Assembly (NCBI GenBank): GCA_024138025.1
Contig: JAMXBD010002786.1
Location: 62,001-126,000, forward strand
Reading direction: 5' to 3'
Source: Combretum micranthum
Taxonomy: Eukaryota > Streptophyta > Magnoliopsida > Myrtales > Combretaceae
DNA: 64,000 bases
Part shown: piece by piece, positions 34,925-47,147 of the stretch
How positions within the stretch are numbered: position 1 is the stretch's first letter
Layout: every line of letters starts with the position of its first letter
Notes under the pieces: generated by a model
The model's database searches: none
Told to the model about the DNA's origin: nothing
What the model saw: the letters and a program-made list of their open reading frames with translations, nothing else
Position numbers and translations under genes: made by a program

Positions 34925-37900
34925 AACACCTTAAAAATTTAATCAAACATTAAATCAATTAAGGCACTACCGCCACATATAATATTCTAAAGTATTACAC
35001 GCTCAGGCTTCCTTTAAAAGATTTTGTTTTTGTTGAACATTGCTACTCAATTTTAGGTTATGAAATCGTTTAATTAGATTTTGAAATAACTGGATTTAAC
35101 AGTGGTGTACTAAAATTTATTAAACACATTTTAAAAATCTCTACTCTCATTAGACAGATTTTCTAAGAAATAAAATTTTATAAAAATATTTTATAATCTA
35201 CCCTTAAAGGTAGATCTATAATTTCAAAACATTTAGGCTCCATAAGCCCCTTGAAGAATATTACAGATTTCAAAATGTAAATCCAGCTCTTAAAACATAA
35301 ATAAAAACAAATATAAATTATATCCATGGCTTTATACCGATCACTCCTCAAACATCGCCCTAAACCCGAGCCAAGCACCATCAACAATAACTCCATCATC
35401 AATAACATCATCATCTTCATGATCATCAAATCATCAACCTCCTCACCATCTCATCATCATCATCATCATCAACAATAACAATAATCGTCACCATCATCAA
35501 ATCAAGACCTGGAAAAAGAACAATAACAACAACGATGAGCTGAACCTCAGTACACAGTAACACAATCACTCATGGAATGACACATGAGCCTAGCTAAATG
35601 CAATGCAACATCAATAAGTAATTATATAATCTTTAATTAGCCAAAAAACATAGGAGTATTCAAACTTCGAAACAACAAGGAATCTGGGTATCCTGAGTAA
35701 CGATCTCGACGCTTAGAGGGTTGATATAAACAGCTCGGATACTTATATCTCCTAAATGATGTATCCATAAAAGAGAAATAGTTTCATCTAGGGTTCTCAG
35801 TCGTGTCTCATATTCACTTAACTTAATCCATAATATCACTTAGCTCAAGTGTTCTCATAAATATTGAACTAAATCATATTATTTCATTTTAAGAATAAGC
35901 AAACGTTATACCGATACCAATAACCCCATCGACTACCCACCGTACCACTTATGAAAGTCATATCTTAACGACAGAGGTAGCCTAAGCGCCTAAACTATCG
36001 TGTTAATCTCATAACAGGATACTGCTCCCCGAACTGAATTTAATGACATAAAGCACAACTACTTCAAACAAAGCTTAAGTTATCTTGCCTATCCTAGGCA
36101 AGCAAACAACCAAGTTACTGCGTCCCTTTTATATGAAATCCAAACAAAGGCAAAAGGTAGGATAGATGCTATCTCAGAAGATAGATTAGAGGGTTGATTC
36201 AGGGGTAAACATATGTTCAAGAAATTAAACTAGTTAACCCTTATCTTAAACTTTTATTAACACCTTATTTGCTCAGACATTAAATAGGAACCCCGCTATG
36301 ACTGCGAATATCACTCAACCAAAATACTAACAGTTCTCATTTGTCTGTCCTTTTCTCTTTGTTTATAGTGTTTTTTTACAAAAGTATCAATAAAGAATTC
36401 ATATGCTAAAAACATTCATTTTCCAAGTAAACACACATTTGAAATAATATATTCCCCATGTTATTCAAAGATCATCCTAATTCATTCATCTTAGCTAATT
36501 ATTAACTACTAAGCTCGTTCTAGCTTAACCCTAGCCATATTGATTAGAGTTAGTCATTTAATTCATTTGCTAAGTCAAGTTGATTAAACTTAAACAATCT
36601 AATTCATTTTAGCTTAGTGAAGTTCATCTAGACAAGTTGGACTTAGATTAATTAACTAAGTTCGTTTTATATCTAAGATTCATGTTACTTAAGCCCATGT
36701 TAACTTAAACTTAGCCAAGTTCATTAAAGTTAATAGATCTAATTCATTTTAGTTTATTCAAGTCTATTTAGTCAAGTTAAACATAGGTTTGTTACCTAAG
36801 TTCATTTTATAACTAACTTCTATGTTTAATCCAATCATTTATTAAATCTATAAATCTACTTAATTCATGCTTAATTATATCAATTAACTAATATAACACA
36901 TTAACTATCATTTATCTACTTTATTTTAGCTCAACAAGATTTATTTCCTAAGCAAACATACATTTAACAAGCAGACATGAGTTTTTAACTTTGTTTGAAA
37001 AATGTATCGGCTGAAAAGAAGTAAAATTTTGACCTTAATACTTTTTAAATTTGTAAAAGCTTAAAACATGAAAGTTGTATATCTCTTTTTAAGCTTTCTA
37101 TATCAACTCCAATTACCTCAATCCGATATTATATGAAAAAGTTATGATCAAATTACAAAAACATGTCAAGTTGCAGGAGAACCTATCATACCCGTTATCC
37201 CGCCCGTGATTTGAGAAAAATCACATGATCATAGCTTATCACTCCCCTAATCACGCTAGTGATTGCTCTCCTGACAATTGTTAAGAACTTTCTTTGTTTT
37301 GAAAACTCATTTTTATATATTTTCATCAACTTATATACCCCAACATCAATTCTAACATCAAATAAGCATCTATAACAACTTCTAATACTTCAAACTTCAT
37401 CCAACAACATCAAACCATCCCAATTCACTATTCATCATCTTCTTCCTCAAACCAATTTCCGTCAACATTTAATCCAACATATACATATATAACAGCACTT
37501 CCAACTCATCTATAACATCCATGCATCATATAAACATATAAAGAACAATTAAAGTAAAAGATGAATTGAAATAGAAAACTTATCTATCCAAGAACACATA
37601 CACATTTGAGTTTTCTTTACACTTCTAGCTTGATTTCCTTCTCCAATCTTCTTTTCTAACTTTGATTTCTCTTTTTACTTCTTGAATTTGAGATTAGATG
37701 GTGAATTAAAGGAAAGCAAGAAGAAAAAGAAAGAAGGAGAGAAAGGGAAAGAGAGAAAACGAAAGCAAGAAAATAAAGCAAGGAAAGAGGTAGAGGAAAA
37801 AAACAAAAGGAAAGGATACAGTTAATCTAGGATATTTTAGGATTTGGCTATAGGTTTAGAACTATCAAATCAATATCTATAGTTTTAGAAGTATTTAGAA

Positions 37901-38439
37901 TATGATTTCCGAACTAATAGGTTAGAAATTAATATATGAAAATAAGAACTTAATTTAGGAATTTATTTTAGATAAAATGATATTTAATTTGAGTTTGGGT
38001 TTAAGAATTGATAGTTGTATAGAAGCAAATGAATTAAAATTTTATAAGGATTTAAGAATTGGGATTTAAGCTAAAGATTGAGGGTTTAGGAATCCTCTAA
38101 ACATTTTAATGACATGCTTAGAGATTTAGGAATCCAAAATCTCAATTTCAACTTAATTTATTACTATTATAATTATATCAACTTGTCTAATTATCCTATA
38201 CTTCATTTGATTTATTTAAATTTATCTAAACTCAATTTCTAATCTAGGTGAAGGTTTAGGGTTTTTCATTTTTTTCAGCAAATTTTCTAACCTAATTTTC
38301 ATTAGTTATCCATTTTTGAATTCTATTTTACCCCGACCCACTAATTAATTTTGTTCATTCTCTTGTTTAAATTTCCCAATTAGTTCCCAGCTATTTTATT
38401 TGAATTTAATTAATTATGGGTGGTGTCTGAATCATTTCA
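34925..38439 (-). repeat. LTR S2, inverted relative of S1
   Basis: The reverse complement follows S1 for its length: AACACCTTAAAAATTTAATC at the left end (S1 end 30127), the CTCAGTACACAGTAACACAA region, the repeated AGTTCATTTTA/ACTTAA block (36520-36900), AACATGAAAGTTGTATATCTC (near 37065) and the pyrimidine-rich leader. The right end ATCATTTCA (38439) equals the gypsy LTR border, so on the minus strand it starts TGAAATGAT. No internal domain is attached. The left border is blurred by a T run and no target duplication could be confirmed. Confidence 0.75.
35380..35500 (-). repeat. CAT/ATC-rich trinucleotide repeat in S2
   Basis: Reverse-strand equivalent of the GAT-rich stretch of S1, again next to an acceptor-like site (minus strand TTTTTCCAG near 35506). 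Confidence 0.7.
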
Positions 38440-39345
38440 CCATTAGTTCTAACTTTCTATTTTTCCTAATTACGATTAGCTAACGACTCCAAAATATTTT
38501 AAAACTTTTTTTAATTCTTAATTGAGTATTAATATTTTATGGATCAAGATATAATGATAATCGAATTCAAGAAAATAAAATCAAAACTCAATTGGACAAT
38601 TCCTTCTCGCAGTACATTTTTAAATATAAGAATTGCAATTCATAGGAATTAATGACTCCAGCTTTGATAAGGATTTTCCATTTTGCTTTTGAAAGAGAGA
38701 ATCACAATTTTATTTTATCTTCATTAATGATTATTATTATAATTATATTTTATTATTTACATTTTTTACTAATGTTATTTTAGATAAGTAATATATCATC
38801 TTCATTTCATTCCATTATATGTATGTATCCAATCAAAAAATGAATTTATTATTTTACTAGTTCCATTCCATTCCATTCCATTCTAAATTTCTCAATTTCA
38901 ATGTCACATAACATTATATATCCTCTTAGATTATTGTCATTCCACCAAATATATGGAAAAATATCATCCTGCGATACTAGTTTCTAGTAATCAACCCACG
39001 AGATGAAAGGAAATAAATCCTAAAATTGTCATTTCTTAAATTTCAAATTAATTCTCTAATATTTATAAATTATTTTATAATATCATCGTGTAATAACTAA
39101 AAAGAATGAATCGAGCAAATTTGAAATAATGGAAATCCAAATCGAAAACCAATCGGTATGTGCTTCTTTGTTTCCAAGCAAAGCCCCACCATAATCAATC
39201 CCTTCCTACAGCACAAAAACTCGCTAATACACCTGCAGTTTGCCTCCCATCCCAAAACAGGGGAAAAAATCAAAAGAACGAAAGGAAAAGAAATTTTTTC
39301 TTTTTTTTTTAATCTCTCTCATAGTTACAACCTTGCTCCGTCAGA
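38440..39345. other. AT-rich upstream region of the LRR gene
   Basis: No gene and no clear TATA box. It has a short ATTCC repeat (38862-38882). The last 60 bases (39296-39345) are pyrimidine-rich with a T run and TCTCTC, typical of a plant 5' untranslated leader. Confidence 0.5.
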
Positions 39346-40515
39346 ATGACCAATTTCACAAAACCCTCCTGCCTCTTCTCTCTTGTTCTCTTATTCTTCT
39401 TCTTCATCATCAGAACCCAATCTCTCACATCCCCACAAGATACTGCAGCCCTCAAAGCCTTCAAATCCTCCATCAAACCATCCACCATCCCTCCCTGGTC
39501 CTGCCTAGCTTCCTGGAACTTCTCTTCCGCCGACCCATGTGCTCTTCCTCGCCGTACCGCCTTCACTTGCGGCCTCACTTGCTCTCCTGACTCCTTCCGT
39601 GTCACCCAACTCACCCTTGATCCAGCTGGTTACTCTGGCCAACTCACTCCCCTCATCTCCCAGCTCACTCAACTCACTATACTAGACCTCTCCGACAACG
39701 CATTCTTCGGCCCAATTCCTCCTTCCATTTCCTCTCTCACCAACCTCCAAATACTAACTCTCCGATCCAATTCCTTCTCCAATCCACTCCCCAACTCACT
39801 CACTTCCCTTAAAAACCTCCAAACCCTCGACCTCTCCTACAATTCCATTTCTGGGTCTCTCCCAAATTCCTTGTCCACACTTATAGGACTCAGAAGGTTC
39901 GACCTTAGCTTCAACAAACTCATCGGGTCAATCCCAAAACTACCTCCGAACTTACTCGAACTCGCTCTAAAACACAACTTTCTCACGGGATCACTCCGTG
40001 AGTCGTCCTTCACCGGGCTGCATCAGCTGGAAGTGGTCGAGTTGAGTGAGAACTCGCTCACGGGGACACTCGACTTATGGTTCTTTCTCTTGCCTTCCAT
40101 TCAACAAGTCGATCTAGCCAATAACAGCCTGACACGTGTCAACGTAGCAAAGCCTAGCAGTTCTGACACAAACCTCATAGCAGTGGATCTGGGTTTCAAT
40201 AGTATTGAGGGTTCTGTACCTGTTAACTTTAGTTACTATACATTGCTGTCGTCACTTTCTATGAGGCACAACCGCTTGCGTGGCACGATCCCGTCGGAAT
40301 TCAGTAAAGGAAAATCGTTGAAGAGGTTGTTTCTGGATGGGAATTACTTGATCGGGAAACCGCCGCAGGGGTTCTTCTCCGGAGAGACGGCCGTATCTGG
40401 GAGCTTGGGGGATAATTGTCTAAAGGCGTGTCCAGTTTCATCACAGCTGTGTTCAACTTCGCAAAAGCCCGATGCAGTGTGTCGACAGGCTTATGGTGGG
40501 AAACCAAAGCCTTGA
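39346..40515 (+). CDS. secreted leucine-rich-repeat protein (intronless, 389 aa)
   Basis: The only intact host gene seen. Residues 1-26 are a signal peptide (hydrophobic LFSLVLLFFFFII). Residues 28-82 form an N-terminal LRR cap with Cys 53, 65, 75 and 79 (PPWSCLASWNF, DPCALPRR, FTCGLTC). About ten plant-type LRRs follow (roughly 85-345; LTILDLSDNAFFGPIPPSIS, LQTLDLSYNSISGSLPNSL). A Cys-rich end (Cys 358, 362, 369, 379) closes with QAYGGKPKP. There is no transmembrane segment or kinase, so the product is probably apoplastic or wall-associated. N-glycosylation sites include N58 and N294. From memory it resembles a conserved Arabidopsis family of about 395 aa (At1g03440/At4g03010 type); a specific ligand is not known to me. 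The first Met gives the signal peptide, which supports this start. Base composition is clearly richer in G+C than its surroundings. Confidence 0.95.
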   Translation: MTNFTKPSCLFSLVLLFFFFIIRTQSLTSPQDTAALKAFKSSIKPSTIPPWSCLASWNFSSADPCALPRRTAFTCGLTCSPDSFRVTQLTLDPAGYSGQLTPLISQLTQLTILDLSDNAFFGPIPPSISSLTNLQILTLRSNSFSNPLPNSLTSLKNLQTLDLSYNSISGSLPNSLSTLIGLRRFDLSFNKLIGSIPKLPPNLLELALKHNFLTGSLRESSFTGLHQLEVVELSENSLTGTLDLWFFLLPSIQQVDLANNSLTRVNVAKPSSSDTNLIAVDLGFNSIEGSVPVNFSYYTLLSSLSMRHNRLRGTIPSEFSKGKSLKRLFLDGNYLIGKPPQGFFSGETAVSGSLGDNCLKACPVSSQLCSTSQKPDAVCRQAYGGKPKP

Positions 40516-41717
40516 AGGTTTTTTTTTTAAAATTTCCTTTTGTCGGTTTTCTGTGTATGATATTCTATTATTTTTGTTATATTTTAAATTTTAGTGCACG
40601 TATAAATTGTGGGAAGTTTCAGAAGATTTTTGCATGAAATGATAGATAAATAAAGTAAATAAATAATAATTTATGAATCAAGTGTAAAACGAAGATACAA
40701 CTTCGATTCTATTATTTTAGAATATGGTTTACTTTTTCATATTTTGGTATCTCTTCGTGTCAAGTATTTTCGTAGAAGTTGACGGTTGTCTCTTAGATTA
40801 CCTCGTACATAATTTATGGAGCAAAATTTAAAAGTTAATAAATAAACACAAATTCTGGAAAACCGTAATATTGGAGAATTAACATATCCAATTTGAATTA
40901 GGAAGGTATGAGAAAACCCTAATCCGTTTTCATCTATAAATAAAACCCACCTCTTATCAAATAAAATCACTCTAGCTATTGCTGCGACCGAGAGCCTTGC
41001 TGGAAATGGATAATAATCTCTCTTTAAAAAAAAATTGACATTTATTAAATTTCTGTGATTGTAAGGTTATAATAATTACTATCCATTCAATTTGTTGCAA
41101 TAGAAATTCCTTATAAAATAATTGTTATTGCATTTATTTGTATTTTAGACTATAGTAGTCATTTATATAGATTTTTATTACTAAAAATATTAAATAATCA
41201 TTCATCATACATAATAATTGAATTCTGAAATTGATTTTTTTCATAAATATCCTTATTAAAATAAGAAAATCAACATATTATAATTATATTACTGCTGTAT
41301 TCTATTTTGCTATAAATATTCGACTACAACAAATGTGTAAGGGAAATTTACAAAATCTATGTGATAAACTGGTCGAAAAGGCTAAACAAACACAGGGCTG
41401 GGGCAGCTCATGTCGTATTAGGGGACATTACAAGAACCCAAGTGTATCAGAAACCAATTAGGATTTAGCAAGCCAAGACTTAGACGAACTAAGCACAAAT
41501 AGAATTTAATTTTACACTTTAAAATTTAAGAATTATTTAGAAGCAAAAGCTGCCATATTATTATCTTGTATGAAATTGTAGAGCGAAATATTTAACTGGG
41601 GATGATGTACCAAATATATATGAAAATCGGGGAAGGAAGTTTATATAAGTAAATTTTAGAGAAGAGAGCCAATCCTGAAACATGATCAAACCTTAGATGA
41701 TAAACTAACAAGTATAT
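40516..41717. other. downstream region of the LRR gene
   Basis: Starts with the presumed 3' untranslated region; AATAAA-like signals near 40647-40668. The rest is AT-rich with no supported gene; short frames on both strands lack recognisable features. Confidence 0.5.
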
Positions 41718-41913
41718 GATCTCTTTGTTTTACCATATTATAGTCATTTTGACATCATAATATTTTATTTTTAAACAGATGTTTGTTAAAAATCAGATAC
41801 TGATAAAAAAATAATAATTTTTTATTCATAAATTAACCAAATAAATATAATATGAATAAGTTATAGATAAAGATCTAATATAAATTCGACATAAATAAAA
41901 AACCAAACAATCT
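41718..41913 (+). mobile_element. AT-rich MITE, copy 1
   Basis: About 196 bp. It shares with copies 2-4 an ordered set of motifs: CTCTTTGTTTTACC at the left, AGATGTTTGTTAAAAA, a TTTTTATTCATAAATTAACC block, ATAAGTTATAGATA, and CCAAACAATCT at the right. No coding capacity. The superfamily is not clear from the ends. Confidence 0.6.
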
Positions 41914-43486
41914 AAAAGGAACCATAATATAAGCTAATGTCGAGCCAACTGCTTGAGCACCACCTAAGTTGATCGATTAAGGCTAATATAAGTAGACAAT
42001 AGACTAGCACCATCACATTTTATCATAGCATTTGACCCAACTGTTCTCCTAATTAAATTAAAAGTGTGTTTCAACAACTTAACCAGTTGGCCCATGTCAT
42101 ATAAGCATAAACCATGGCAAACAAAAGTCATGGTGTCGTAGCAAAACCACGAGGAGAGAGTTTCGGATTCGCCTAGAGGCATTAGGACAAATGAAGGCTC
42201 AAAGGACGGCTCGTAAAGGTTGGCTAAATCGGTGAGTAGTAGGTAAGTCTGAGTTGATTGACATGCGTAGATTGGCCATAGGGTGGAGTACGGAGACAAG
42301 TGGAGATTTCTTGAGTTCCTATAAATTGTTCTAGTTTTCCGTTTCTTTCTATTTTAGTTGGTAGGTATTCGATCTTTTTTTAGTGTCTTGATTGATAGAG
42401 CAAGCCAAGGTTGCCAAACCTGTAGATATGGGCTTTAATTGGTGGATGCCTGGGTTGTTTTGGACATTAAAGGGACAGTCATTTAGGTTCAAAGTGGAAA
42501 CCACTGGTGAATCGAACCAAATGTTGATTAAGAAAAATTTTGAATTTTCAGTGTGGATGGTATGTATGTTTTTGTGTAGATATCTTGGTCTGATTTAGTT
42601 TCCAAAATTAAAGTGCATAAAATTGATATTGATTTTGAGTACGTAAGTAAACCAAGTCATATATACATACATATATAATAAAAGAAATAAAACTTCTTTA
42701 TGCTTGGTTCATTTTCATATCATCCTCAATAAACATTTCTCATGCTTACTGTCAAGCATGATAAGATTTTCTTTTTTCCATTTCTCATGGTGCCATGTGA
42801 GAAAAGTGTTGATGGAGATGAAAGCTTGACGGAGTAGATTTGGTACCACTTGGACGTCGTACTGAAGGTGTCGGTGGTGCAACAATCAATTACATTTTCA
42901 TAGGGGGACATCCTGGGCAATTAAATGTTTTGATTAGGTGGTAAGAATAGTACACATCCTTTCAATAATTCAACACTTATGCTGTGGAGAATTCTGTCAT
43001 TGAATAGCCTATCTTAAATTCATAGGTGCCTAGGGCACTAACTTAAAATGTCCATTATTGTTAGTTATGGGACCTAACGAAGTCACCCTTATATATTGAC
43101 TATAATTAACTGAGACAATAAGGAAGAAATAATTAGTTGTGATTTTGACCATTTTTTAAATTTATATTATAATCTTTTCCTGTGATTATATAGTTTTTTA
43201 AATCGATTGCCAATTTCTTGTCATCCATACAGTATGCTAATTAGTTACCAACTAAGATGGAATATTTGAGCGTCTGTTAATGAAGCTCGCTCCCTCTCTC
43301 CCCCCTTTTTCCCCTTTATTTTCCTCAAAGTCAGCCATGAGAAATGCTAATCACTGCTGCCATTGCTCACCCCAAAAGCCAAATCAATCAAATTCCTTTA
43401 CTCCTTTTCTTTTTCTTCATCTCCACTTTTGAAAAAAACCCAACAAAACGCTCAATCCATTATTCTAACATCTCCTTTTCCACAAT
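41914..43486. other. intergenic, nothing recognised
   Basis: Contains a minus-strand open frame (111 codons, 41964-42299) and a plus-strand one (68 codons, 42392-42598) without recognisable domains, start context or codon pattern. They could be remnants of an unrecognised gene or repeat; I do not call them genes. Confidence 0.4.
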
Positions 43487-43690
43487 TAGATTTTGAACTT
43501 TTTTTCAACATCTTATTTTTATCGTTTTTAGATAAATATTTATATAAAAATATATATAAATAAAAAAATAAATATTTTTATTCATAAATAAATCAAATAT
43601 ATTATATACAAATAAAATATAAATAAGATACTAATGTATGTCAAATACATATAAAATACATATAAAAATATACTATCCAAACAAACTCTT
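43487..43690 (+). mobile_element. AT-rich MITE, copy 2
   Basis: Same motif order as copy 1: TTTTTATCG near the left, TTTTTATTCATAAATAAATC in the middle (43576-43595), CTATCCAAACAAACTC at the right. Diverged. Confidence 0.55.
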
Positions 43691-43897
43691 AAAACATTTT
43701 AAGATTATTAACTTTTTTTTTTTAAGAAAAATCAATACCAATGCCAATAAGACTCGTGAGGTAATTGCTGTTTTAGTTGTCAACGTTACAACATCTCAAA
43801 AGACAGAGCACTTCCGACAGAAAATGGTTTTCTACACCGTCAAAAACTTCTTTTAGCGCAAATTTATATATGCCCTTTTTATTTTTCAATTGTTTTA

Positions 43898-44093
43898 GAG
43901 CTATTTTGTTTCATCTTATTTCCGTAGTTTTTATCATTTTCAAATAAATATTTAACAAAAAACAGATACAAATAAAAAATAAATATTTTTACTTATTAAT
44001 TGATCATTTGAATAACATATAGATAAAAATTATATACATATCAAACATAAATAATATACAAATAAAATAATAAAGTAATTCAATCAGACACTT
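43898..44093 (+). mobile_element. AT-rich MITE, copy 3
   Basis: GAGCTATTTTGTTTCATC at the left resembles the left end of copy 4; the TTATCATTTTCAAATAAATA block and a TTTTTACTTATTAATTGATC block follow in the same order. The right end is diverged. Confidence 0.55.
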
Positions 44094-44381
44094 TATGTTA
44101 GCCTTTATGGGTATGGAAACTGTGCTCTAATTTAGCTTTTTTTTTTTTTTTTTTCGGCCAGACTAATTTAACATTTCATTAAATATATAAAAGACACCTA
44201 AGTTCGCTGACCCTTTTCTTTGCTGACCTATGTTATTTTTCTAATTACATACTCGGAGTGTGGACCTTTTTTACTTTGTTAAGCCGTTCCATATATTCTT
44301 TATTATTTATATGATCAGAGCTTTCATACATTTTCATTTTGACAACTTGTAATATTATTTTGTGCAATTAGGCAACCAATT

Positions 44382-45239
44382 TAGGATTGTGCAACAAAAC
44401 CGATCGAATCGCGAACCATATTGGAAAGAACCAAGCTGAACCAAAATTTTGGTTCTTTTTTTAAGTTGTTCTGTTGGCTGTTCGGTTCGATAAAGAGAAA
44501 ACGATTCGCGGCTCGGTTCGGGACCCTGAACCAAACAGTTTTACATTTTTTTAAATTAATGTTTACTCTTAATTGTTTCATTAAAAAATTAATTGTTTTT
44601 AAAATTTGTTACTTAAATATGTATCATTCATGAGAATAAAATTAGATTTGTCATATTATGTTTTAATTGTTATGTTGTTTATAAAGAAGATAGATTTTAG
44701 ATTTTAGCATCTAACATTCTAACTTATGAAATTTTTTTCCCTTTGTCTTACTAATTTTATTATTTAGTTACCTATTGATTTATATAATTGATAATATCAT
44801 AGTTAGAAGCATATGAAGAATTAAATTTTGTGTCTTATATTATGATAAAGTCTAGTATACCATTATAGTTCAAAATAATTAAAAAAATGAGACTAGTCAC
44901 GATTATATTTTTATAATGGATGAAATCTCTTCCTTCCTATAAGTTTTATATGTTTATTCGGTAAATGATTAATTTTAAATATTGTTGTTTATATTTGCAT
45001 TAGTGATAAGAAATATGTAATTTAAGTTTGTTGATAGAATGTATATTTTTATTTTATGAATAAATTGGTCCAAACCCAAACCGAACCGTACAAAACTTTT
45101 TTTTTTTCAGTTTGAAAAAATTACAAACCAAACCTTATAATTAGGTTCGAATTTAAAAGAAAATCGAATCGTAAAATATGGTGGGGTTCGGTTCGAGATG
45201 CAAACCGAACCAAACCGAACCGTACTGTGCACACCTCTA
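44382..45239 (+). mobile_element. hAT-like non-autonomous element, copy 1
   Basis: About 858 bp. Left end TAGGATTGTGCA and right end TGCACACCTCTA are imperfect inverted repeats of the hAT type. Subterminal regions are full of GGTTCGGTTCG/CGAACCGAACC repeats (44460-44530 and 45070-45225), which look like transposase-binding repeats. The middle is AT-rich and non-coding. Flanks resemble a decayed 8-bp duplication (aaccaatt and ttaaccat). Copy 2 lies inverted at 51646. Confidence 0.7.
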
Positions 45240-45339
45240 TTAACCATACATCGTCATGAAGAACACTACTCCTCTAATAAGACAAGAAATGGCTAAAGAA
45301 AACATGGTCATTGGACAAGTCTAACAAAGTATTTGTAAT

Positions 45340-45495
45340 GCCGTCAAACTTCGTCCACTAAGATATTGTCCGCTTTGGTCATATGCCATATAGCGCCAGC
45401 ACTTCTCATGAGTCACCCATCATAGGATTGCTCTACATAGAGCACGCTTAACTTTAAAGTTTTGACGAACTCTAAGCCGTCACAACGAAATGCCC
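45340..45495 (-). mobile_element. Cassandra-type TRIM LTR remnant with 5S rRNA-like segment
   Basis: On the minus strand, TTAAGCGTGCTCTATGTAGA and ATGATGGGTGACTCATGAGA (spanning about 45402-45464) match the 3' half of plant 5S rRNA (TTAAGCGTGCTTGGG, GGATGGGTGACCTCCTGGGA). Downstream AAAGCGGACAATATCTTAG (near 45374-45356) is a phrase typical of Cassandra LTRs. It is too diverged to be a working 5S gene. Cassandra TRIMs are known to carry 5S-like sequence in the LTR; the assignment rests on that. Confidence 0.65.
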
Positions 45496-45722
45496 CTTGC
45501 TGATTAGAGTTTCATTATCTATATTTGAGGAGTATCACAGTATTATTTAACTAGCTTTTACATAACTAAAAATGAAAAAAAGAAAAAAAATAGTAACTCG
45601 GATAATAGAGTGAAAAGGTTTGAGGAAGGGGAAAAAATAAATAGCATAGCAAAGTGAAAAATATAAGAAAAATTCAAGGTTTTCTCTCTTCTTCTTTATA
45701 TATACATATATATTGGTGCATG

Positions 45723-46067
45723 TGGAGGTAGTCCCCGAATCAATCCAGCTCAGACTCGCCAATTCATGGGTTGGGGTTACACCAACCCAAAACCGCCTAC
45801 ATGACATGAGTCGATCCGAGCTGAGTCGACCAAGTGGGTCAAGGGTCGTCTACTGGTGACTTTTTTTTTTTTTTATTTCCTTCATTTTTTTTAAAATAAA
45901 TGCAACCCATTTGACCGCATGGTTGACGAGTTGATCAGGTTAACCGCCCGCCTACCTAATCGCTCGATCAGTCATGTCTTGTACGGTCAGGCCTGGCCAA
46001 TGGGTTTGACCCGTCGGTGGTGGTTCATGACAGCTCACAGGTTAGACCCAACCGGCACCTATACCTA
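45723..46067. mobile_element. small hAT-type MITE with 8-bp target duplication
   Basis: A 345 bp GC-richer element flanked by the perfect direct repeat ggtgcatg (45715-45722 and 46068-46075). The ends (TGGAGGTAGTCC and, reverse-complemented, TAGGTATAGGTGCC) are only weakly alike. The interior has GGGTTTGACCCGT-like GGGTT/CCCGT repeats and no coding frame. Confidence 0.65.
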
Positions 46068-46075
46068 GGTGCATG

Positions 46076-47147
46076 TTGTATGGGAAAAGTGCAAACATGG
46101 TCCATTAATTATAGTTTTTTTTTTCTTATTTGAGCCATTTGATTTTTTATTTTCTTTGTTTAAATTCTCTACTTTTGCTATATATCTACATTAAAACCTC
46201 ATATTTGACTTTTTATATGAACCATTCATCTTTTTAAAAACCATAAATTAATCAACTGACTTATTCATTTCTCTTTCTTTCCTATTTAAATTCTTTACTA
46301 TTTTGACAACTCTTAGTGAAAATCTCTCATTTGATATTTTCATATGAGACCTCCATCGTTTTAAAAACTCTTGAATTTACTATATCTATATAATTAGGAT
46401 TGAGCACAGAAACACATTGAATCCTTCAAGTTGTAATTTATTGTAACCTATATGGTTGAGCAATGTCTAGATGGGTATAATGTGAGGTCATTTTAGACTT
46501 CAATTTTTTAAAATTTGTACCCACACGATAGTGTCCTAATAGCATTCCTAGAGCATGTGTAGGACTTATATTTGCCCAGTGTAGTATGGACATACTATAT
46601 CGGTATCTAAGTAGTTTTTGGATCTTATTTAGGCAACCTTCTACTTCATCTAAAAAATATATCTAATGAAAATAATAAAATTTCACAAATATAATTAAAT
46701 TCAATCAAGTTTGCTTTATTTGCAATATAATATTTTAGATTGGTGGTCAATCATATACTTAAACCTTTATCATATCAAAGTGAAGTTGGTAGTTTAATTT
46801 ACATCTATTTATCTAGAAGAAGTTAATAGTCAAGCTAACAAATAATAGTGAACATTTTTTCTAAACTCATTTTAGGTAAAAAATTCTTGTTAAAATTTTC
46901 TACTGTAAACATATTAATATTCAAACTAGTACTTAGCACATTAAAATTGGTCCATGCTTTTACCAAAAAATCACTTCAATAGACATGATGGGAGGGTTTT
47001 TCTAGTTAATTTTAAAAGGTTGAGGATTCAAGATAGAAAAATAAAAATGCAAAGAATTTAAATATAAAAGTGATAGATGCTAGACCACTTGTAATTTTTT
47101 TTGAGTTAAGAGGTGAAGCACTAGAATAAAACGGTAATAAAAAATGA
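46076..47147. other. AT-rich intergenic, nothing recognised
   Basis: No gene, RNA or clear repeat ends. It has a phrase repeated at about 150 bp spacing, TTTGACTTTTTATATGA (near 46206) and TTTGATATTTTCATATGA (near 46331), suggesting an old local duplication. Confidence 0.4.

Noticed and set aside
39309..39614. 101-codon minus-strand frame overlapping the LRR gene start
   Set aside because: Antisense shadow of the GC-richer LRR coding sequence.
41964..42299. 111-codon minus-strand frame as a gene
   Set aside because: No domain, no neighbouring exons with sensible splice sites, no recognisable promoter. Could be chance or an unrecognised repeat.
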